Of a stretch of 64,000 bases of DNA, positions 57,602-64,000 are shown in pieces (positions within the stretch are counted from its first letter, which is position 1; each line of letters starts with the position of its first letter). Made by a program: the position numbers and the translations under genes. The DNA lies in contig JASKMD010000015.1 in NCBI GenBank assembly GCA_030144725.1, positions 6,203,810 through 6,267,809 of the forward strand. The letters run 5' to 3'. A model generated the notes under the pieces. That model ran no database searches and was not told the origin of the DNA. It saw only the letters and a list, made by a program, of their open reading frames with translations. This stretch comes from Haematococcus lacustris (taxonomy: Eukaryota > Chlorophyta > Chlorophyceae > Chlamydomonadales > Haematococcaceae).

Positions 57602-59970
57602 GTGAGCACCCCTCAGCTGTAGGACAAGTGCCTGCTGCTCACCACCATTGTTGCAGGGGCAGGCAGGCCGGGTACTATGGCTGCCAGCTTCTGCCTGCCC
57701 CTTGCTGTGCTGCTGCTGCACCCCCCCAGCCATAGGGGTAGTTGCTGCCAAGGCAGCAGCCTGCAGTGGTGGTGGGTGACCCTGCACTGAGGCTGCACGG
57801 AGCTCAGGTAGCGCTTGCCTTAGGTCCCACCCGGGGAAGCCAGCATCAGGCTGCATGGCAGGGGGAGGGCATCGCGTCAATGCCACCACATGCGGCCTGG
57901 CCAGCTGTCAGCCATCCTGGCCTGGCCAGGCACGCCTTGGGCTGTTGAGGCCGCGGCTGGTTGCTGAGGCTGTCGGTGCCATCGCCTGACCCCATAGGGG
58001 CTGCCAGCCACTGTTGTACAGTCATTGTGACAACATGCATTCATGCCTGGTGGTCTGTGCTCAGCTAATAAGCTAAGCTAATAAGCTAATAAGCTAAGCT
58101 GAGCCTGCTGGCATGATGGCTGATAAGCTAATGGCTGATGGCTGATAACTAATAAGCTAAGCTGAGCATGCCACCCATAAGCTGAGCATGCCACCCAGCC
58201 ACACCATGTTGCCCTGCCTGCCTGCCTCCCTGCACTTGCTGGGCGTCCTCAGTAGCCTCCAGGCGCCAGCCAGTAAGCTAAGTAACCTGCAAGTGTTGCA
58301 AGGCTGCAAGTACTACTCATCTGCTTGTGCTCGCCTGACTGCAGTTACTGCTGCAAAGCGGTGGCTTAACAATAGACAACTCAGGAATAGTGGTGACGTC
58401 TGATCCCTAGCTCATCACCTTGGCGGCACCTTGGCGGTAATCCCACGGAAGCCTGGTGCGCCGCTGCCAACATCATGCTGTGGCGTTGCATCATAACCTG
58501 GGCATGCTGCTCAGGGCAGTGGGGACCAGTCGCTGTGATCTGTCGTGTTGAATCACTTGCACAGCTGTCGTTCCCAATGAAACTTGCAGTGAGACTGGCA
58601 GTGAGCACTAGCGAGTCCTTGCCACCGCACTGGCAGGTTGGCTGCCCCAGCTCCTGTGGTGTTAGGCTGTCACCCTGCACACAGGGCGCCACAACCGAGA
58701 AACTGCCATGTCGTGACCTGGCCGCAGATGTCGAGCACCTGTTGGCCAACCAAACCCTAAGGACACGACCCCTGGTGGCAATGAGCTAGCTGCCTGCAGT
58801 GTTGGCTCAACACCTCGTGACGCCCTGCACACAGCCTGGTATGGCCTGATGCCTTTCAGGGTGAGTGGGAGTGCATCAACATGGGGTAGTGGCAGTGTCG
58901 GCCTGGAGTCAGTGAAGTGAACTCAGTAGTGGGCTTAAAGTCATACCTTGAAGCGGGACATGCATGGGGAGTCTTGAGAAGCATTGTTCGAGCATTGCCA
59001 CCCTGCAGCGATTCACGCCAAAGACATGGGGCAAAGACATGTCCAAGGTGACCCCTCTTAAGGATGAGCTGTGCAAGTAGTGTACGAGCAAGTGGCTGAA
59101 GTGCCTCACTTGTCATGGTGTCATGCTTAAGTATCCAGGCACATGAAGGTCGTGGTGTAGGTGCAAAGGCAATGTCCATAACGTTCTGAGCTATGGTAAT
59201 GTGCGATGGCGTTTAGAGCTGACATCTGGGGCTGCAATGTTGATCATGTTCAGAAGCATAAGATCAGTTTGTCTTGTAGCCATCAGGGAATGCCAGGATA
59301 ATATGAAGTCGTGCTGCAACCATCACCGAAGCATCACACAACAATGGCACCAGCGCTGGTTGTAGAGGTGGCTTGTCGTTATCGTCGTTATCGTTAGGGG
59401 GGTTGGTGGTTCAATGGGAGGGTAGCTAGGTGTGCTATACAAAGCAGCGATATAGTAAGAAACTCAAGTTGCCCTGAGCTAGGAGGTCGTCTTTGGCATT
59501 GGGGAGGTTAAGCTGTCATCACCGATTGTTCTAGTGGTGAGTAGTGGCACCAATGATGGAACTCCGCCTGGTATCCAGCCGAAAGTACAAGCACATTCCA
59601 GCCCGCCAAGCTCGCTCCGCGAGTCTTTTGTTGGTGCAGGCGGTGTTAGAGGGCCATCGTTGGACACGTAAAATAAATCGACATTGCTACAATTGCTGCA
59701 ACGCGGGAAATGTGCGTCTCTCTCGCGCCAGTCACACAGGAAAAGGGACCCTCTTCCACAATTTGGCATGTTGTGAGCTGACCACTGTGACTTTTCGGAC
59801 TTTCGATACATAACTCTGTTCCTTACTCAACGTCACAACTGCTGGAGAAGAAAGCATGGCAATAAGTTACTCACGCTCAAAGCATGGCAATAAGTTACTC
59901 ATGCTCAAAATGACATTGGCGTGACCCGACTTTGCCTGGCAGGAATGATTAGCCCATCCGACCCTGCCCC
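57602..59970. other. Mostly unassigned sequence
   Basis: It may contain the last exons or 3' UTR of the matrix-protein gene. A repeat of AAGCTAATAAGCTAAGCTGA units lies at 58061-58195. The rest has only short ORFs without recognisable motifs; a minus-strand frame at 58749-58381 looks protein-like in part but lacks splice or family support. Confidence 0.4.
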
Positions 59971-60366
59971 TTGCACCCCCCCCCCTCCCCAGCCCAGCAT
60001 AGCCTTCCTATGTCCTCTCACCCACTCCCAACGCCAGCCCGGCCCTCCCACCCCCCCTCCCAACCCCTCCCAGCCCCCTCACTGCTCTCCCACCCCCGCT
60101 ACCCCCCTCCCAACCCCAGCCCGGCCCTCCCCCCCCCCCTCCCCCCCCCATCCCAGCCCCCCCCCTGCCCTCCCAATCCCAGCCCCCCCCTCCACCCCCT
60201 TCCCCCAGCAACCCCCCCCTCCTTCCATCAGCAGGAGATCATGAAAGGGTGGTTGAAGCCCAAGCTGAAGGGTCTTGTCATGGCTCATATGTGCAACACA
60301 GTAGCCAGCCCTCCTGCTGCCCCCCCCCCGGCAGCAGCAGGCAGCTGGTGCTGGTGCTGCCCCTGA
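59971..60366 (+). CDS. Possible Pro-rich exon or ORF
   Basis: C-rich DNA gives a frame with PPPSPAQHS, PLPTPARPSHPPSQP and PPLPPPSQPPPCPPN blocks and a less biased end (EIMKGWLKPKLKGLVMAHMC), stop at 60366. A second frame is also Pro-rich, so base composition alone explains much of it. It could be an exon of a second hydroxyproline-rich glycoprotein. No start or splice context decides. Confidence 0.25.
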   Translation: MHPPPSPAQHSLPMSSHPLPTPARPSHPPSQPLPAPSLLSHPRYPPPNPSPALPPPLPPPSQPPPCPPNPSPPLHPLPPATPPSFHQQEIMKGWLKPKLKGLVMAHMCNTVASPPAAPPPAAAGSWCWCCP

Positions 60367-60387
60367 CCTGCCCCCCCCTCACACAGG

Positions 60388-60445
60388 CAAATTAGTGCGG
60401 ATATTCGTCATCCTAGGGGGGTAGTTTTTTGATGCGGTTCGCCTC
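60388..60445. repeat. Short dispersed repeat shared with 38026-38082
   Basis: CAAATTAGTGC, a G run with TTTTTTG, then CGGTTCGCCTCGGA occur in the same order and spacing in both places, and both follow CACACA. It probably marks the end of a small mobile element. Confidence 0.5.
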
Positions 60446-60521
60446 GGATTGTCCTTGCGACTCCAACGCCACTTGACGCTTGTTGAAATTCTGAGTATGT
60501 GAGCAGTTGGAGTGTAGGTAC

Positions 60522-60611
60522 CTACAGTACTGTAGATGTCTACAGTACTATAGATGTCTACAGTACTGTAGGTGTCTACAATACTGTAGACATCTACAGT
60601 ACTGTAGGTCA
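60522..60611. repeat. Five 18-bp palindromic units
   Basis: The unit CTACAGTACTGTAGATGT holds the perfect palindrome CTACAGTACTGTAG. Five units differ by one to four bases and there are no spacers. The array could fold as a cruciform. It lies 75 bp from the short repeat at 60388-60445. Confidence 0.85.
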
Positions 60612-61143
60612 GATTTGACAAGGTCTCTTGTAAATAGGGTACCATGCATTCAAACCACCAATTGCTACCGCGATTGCACCGTCAGCTTCTGCGTGCTATA
60701 AATAGTGAGAGGCGTCGAATCGCAGGCCCGCAAGCTCAATATGGGTGTTTGTGCCGAAAGTTGTGTCCACGCAATAAGGTCGCCATAGGGAGCTACGTAC
60801 ATATGTGTAAGGTCTAAGGCCGGGGCCCGTCTCTATCGCAAGCTAGGTCTGTTCTGTCGGTTGTACTGGGTTGCAAGCTCCGGCTTGCAAGCTCCCGCAA
60901 AGCTGTGGATGTTGATGATGCCCCGCAATCACAACAACCTCGTGCACCGCACCCTCCCGTGTAATATCGAGTGCGGCAGAGATTGCCCCAAAAGTTGTTT
61001 GCGGTTGGCCCTCAACCATCCATCATTACATCTAACCTCACATTATTACATCATGACTCTTAGCCTACATCATTACATCACCACTTGTGTTCCTAACACA
61101 AGAGCTAGGCTCAGGGTCGGTAACGAATCCTAGAGGCTGAGTA

Positions 61144-61568
61144 TGTAACAGTAGCGTTTGTGCGATCAGAATGCATGGTCGGCTGAGGCATAAGTGCCGG
61201 CTTGCAGCCGTCGAGCATGCTGACTTGTGCGGCTATTGCTGCCGCTGCGGCTGTCTACATACTCATCGACAGCCTTCGAGTCGCGCAGTGGGTAGTGCAG
61301 TCTACTTACATCGTGACGACGTCGTAAAGAACTAATCCATCGAGAGAAGAGTAGTCATTGCAAGCATTGTAGTCTTTGTCTAGAAGCAACATCATCTAAG
61401 AACCAAGCCTCCAAGAAGTCCCCCAAGAAGTCCAGAAAAATCTAGAGAATCCCTAGCATCGCAACATCTCGTCATAAGTAAGATGCAATTCAAATCTCAC
61501 AGAATCTTGCATGGAGAAAAGAAACACAAACCTACCATTCATCCTAGCTGAGTGTCTGGACTGTTACA
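61144..61568 (-). mobile_element. 3' LTR of a minus-oriented LTR retrotransposon, 425 bp
   Basis: Begins TGTAACAG and ends CTGTTACA, perfect inverted termini of the TG...CA type. Its first 209 bp match 63792-64000 with a single difference (T at 61276, C at 63924). The adjacent purine-rich strand (GGAGTGGGGGAGAG, 61582-61569 in minus sense) is the polypurine tract, so this is the 3' LTR. Confidence 0.92.
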
Positions 61569-63791
61569 CTCTCCCCCACTCCGAAAAGCTACGTCCCGGA
61601 GCTTGCAGTTTTGAGTCAATCATGTTCAACAGCATGCAACAGCAAGCATAGACAGGCAGGCAATGACAGGCAGGCAGGAACAGGCTACATGCAACAGACA
61701 AGCAAATGCAACGAGCTCCATGCAAACCATGCTGAAACTATGAAATCAGAATCTTGTGCTGACCGTTGTCTCGTTCTCCTCCTCCTTCCAAGCTGACCTA
61801 AGAAACCATCGTGACAGAAACTGAAAAACAGAAGATTTGGTAGTTGTGTTCAGCGCAGGTTGCAATGGGTGATCAATCCATGCCGGCTGCGTAGTGCTTG
61901 AACAGAGTGGTGGGACATACGCAGACATATGCCTTGTCCCTAACCAAGACGATGGGTGTATCATGTGCCTCACATGTTAGGTTGGAGCCATTGTGCCAAC
62001 AGGGATATAAAGCCTGCGGAGCCCTCAGCCAGTGTGGAACAACAGATTGCCCGCGATTGTGAACTGGCATGCTTTGCCAGCCAGTGCAGCCGTGTGAGAC
62101 GCTGGTATTGTGCACTTTAAGGTCAACTGAGGTGCGAAGCTCAAGAGCCTAGGCGTATGTGCCCGATCGATTGGATGCAGAGGTGTGTGTGCCTGACTGC
62201 ATAGTGTGTGGCCCATGCATGAGTGAACATGAGAGAAGCAGTAAAGAGGCTGCAACCCTAGGCAAATGCATGATCGCTTTGCCCCGTGCCGTTGTTGTGT
62301 GCTACCTCAGGTGCTACCTGGGCTGCCATGATGTGCGCATGCCGTGCGCTATGCGACTTGAGTGTTCTGGCAGGCTGCTGGGCTGTGTAGCTCTGCTGCC
62401 ATGATGTATGATGTTGCCCTAGCCTCTGCAAGGAATGCAGGAGTGTAGGCTGTAGCTGATGTCTCTGTGGCTGAAGCCAGCAGGGTGCATGAAGCGAGAG
62501 ATGTGCTGTGTCCCGTCTCTGTGGCTGATGCCAACAGGGCTGATGCAATGGGACTGCGACTGTGCTGTGAGGTCTCGCTTAATGCGGGATGTGCAGCGAT
62601 GCGACTGTGCTGCAGGTGCGGTGCGAGGACAGCTTACTGCGTCTTAGCCTCGTAGAAGTGTAGAAAGCATCCGAGCTCTCCGCTGTGGGGCTCCGCTTGT
62701 GCTGGGAACTGGACTGCAACTGGTCGAAAAGTCGTCCGATAGCGATGTCGACAGTAGGACTGTGGGCTGGAGAGCGGCGAAGGGTGGCGAATGGTGCACT
62801 GATCGCTGGGTCAGATGAGAGTGCATGCCTTAGACGACGAGATATGACTACTGGGCTGGCCCCCATGCCACTTTGCCCTGCTTGTCGTTTCTGTCAGCTT
62901 GAGACGACGCCTGGTAGTATGATTTCAGACTGCCAACTGCATGGTGTGGCTCTTTGCAGGCTGGTGCATTGCAGGGTGCTCTTCTCTGCTTCAGCAGGGT
63001 GATGTTGTTGGTGGTCACATGCTGGCTGTGCTCTCTGGTGTGTTGTTGCCGGTGTAAGGCGTCTCTGCATAGGGCAGGAGTGCAGCTATGTGTTCTCTGC
63101 TTAATCAGGAGTGCAATGTGTATGTGTCTTCTGCTTGAGCAGGCTGGTTGTGTTGATAGAGATTAGCCTCTGCATAGGGCATGGTGTAAGGTTGTGCAGC
63201 CTGGTATGCTGCAGGGTCTCAGCAAGGCGCTGGATGTGTGTTGGCTGCAGTTTTCACTATGATGAAACTCTGCTCAGGCCAGGCTATGGACGGTGGGTGT
63301 TGGCTGCTTCTTTGGTAAGGTTTGGTGCTAGGCTCTCATCAGTTGGGGTGGTGGCGGGGATGTAGGTGGCAAGCAGCGCACATGACATTGTGCAAGACAT
63401 TCCTCCGCGTGAGCGGGACAAAGCAAGTCAGCAATCAGGAAGCCTCTGCAACAGCAGGCTCCGCGCAAGCGGGTTTCTCCGTGTGAACGGGCAAAGCAAG
63501 TCAGCAAGACAAGCCTCTGCAAACGCAGGCTCTGCACAACAGCCTCCGCCTAAGCGGGATCTCCGTGTAAACGGGCAAAGGAAGTCTGCGAAACAGCAGT
63601 GCAAGCACAGCAAGCACAGCAGGTACAGGCTGTACAGCAACTTCTAGAAGCGGGAGACTCTGCAGCAGCAGGCACAGTGACAAGCGCTCGAGCTGATGCC
63701 ATCAGTTCCGTCTCCAATGGCACCTCCGACTGAGTTGGGTCCGGTGTCACTGCGCAAAGGTCGCGATGAACGAACAATTGCGGAAACCAGA
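61569..63791 (-). mobile_element. Internal region of a non-autonomous LTR element
   Basis: About 2.2 kb between the LTRs. A polypurine tract lies at 61582-61569. Two bases inside the 5' LTR, minus-strand TGGTTTCCGCAATTG (63789-63775) has the TGG start of a tRNA primer-binding site. No gag, protease, reverse transcriptase or integrase frame is present; the longest ORFs are under 110 codons. A degenerate repeat (GTGTGAACGGGCAAAG / GTGTAAACGGGCAAAG) occurs at 63480-63580. The element must be mobilised by another element's proteins. Confidence 0.85.
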
Positions 63792-64000
63792 TGTAACAGT
63801 AGCGTTTGTGCGATCAGAATGCATGGTCGGCTGAGGCATAAGTGCCGGCTTGCAGCCGTCGAGCATGCTGACTTGTGCGGCTATTGCTGCCGCTGCGGCT
63901 GTCTACATACTCATCGACAGCCTCCGAGTCGCGCAGTGGGTAGTGCAGTCTACTTACATCGTGACGACGTCGTAAAGAACTAATCCATCGAGAGAAGAGT
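63792..64000 (-). mobile_element. 5' LTR of the same element, cut by the window edge
   Basis: The first 209 bp of the LTR, one mismatch from 61144-61352. The remaining 216 bp and the right-hand target duplication lie outside. The 5 bp left of the 3' LTR are GAGTA (61139-61143), the predicted target duplication. Confidence 0.92.

Noticed and set aside
58381..58749. Minus-strand ORF with Cys and Thr/Ser-rich sequence
   Set aside because: Looks partly protein-like, but has no splice context, no family motif, and lies among AAGCTAAT repeats and unassigned DNA.
61569..63791. Possible gag or pol remnants between the LTRs
   Set aside because: No zinc knuckle, protease, reverse transcriptase or integrase motif in any frame; the longest ORFs are about 100 codons and unrelated to these families.

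Overview
The window is nuclear DNA of a green alga, most likely a chlamydomonadalean (Haematococcus/Chlamydomonas/Volvox relatives). Reasons: GC-rich sequence, many short exons with GTGAGT-type donors, abundant CAG/CTG runs, a hydroxyproline-rich extracellular protein with (Ser-Pro)n blocks, a chloroplast-import TOC64-type protein, and a high density of small transposable elements. The species assignment is inference.

Layout. (1) 1-377, minus: first 125 codons of a secreted protein that runs off the left edge. (2) 522-36385, minus: a roughly 36-kb multi-exon gene. The 5' exons encode coiled coil, then two canonical EF-hands split by phase-matched introns, a Pro/Ser/Thr linker and a PLAT/LH2 domain. 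Downstream lies a 20.6-kb open reading frame of Glu-Ala-Pro repeats (6871 codons). The junction between the PLAT exons and this ORF is not resolved. Introns of this gene carry Fanzor (eukaryotic TnpB-like) relics, a SINE, a MITE and a hAT element. (3) 37183-40597, plus: a nearly complete, intron-containing Fanzor nuclease gene with all three RuvC motifs but one in-frame TGA. (4) 41039-41680, plus: a GOT1 Golgi-transport protein. (5) 42387-42930, minus: another Fanzor 3' fragment. (6) 44601-45445: a second hAT element. (7) 45672-53505, minus: an 11-exon TOC64-like gene (amidase-like domain plus TPRs, 1199 residues, every splice phase checked). (8) 54128-57601 and perhaps beyond, plus: a secreted Pro-rich cell-wall or matrix protein, divergent from TOC64. 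(9) 57.6-61.1 kb: mostly unassigned sequence with small repeats. (10) 61144-64000: a non-autonomous LTR retrotransposon in minus orientation, its 5' LTR cut by the window edge.

Most notable are the five Fanzor-family copies within 20 kb. Two of them share a conserved non-coding stretch of about 111 bp directly after the stop codon, where TnpB-type systems encode their guide RNA. Also notable are the giant Glu-Ala-Pro reading frame, built of nested repeats whose periods are all multiples of three, and the way tandem repeats abut splice sites in both long genes. Endogenous genes appear to be ordinary housekeeping or structural genes; the unusual biology lies in the mobile and repeat fraction.
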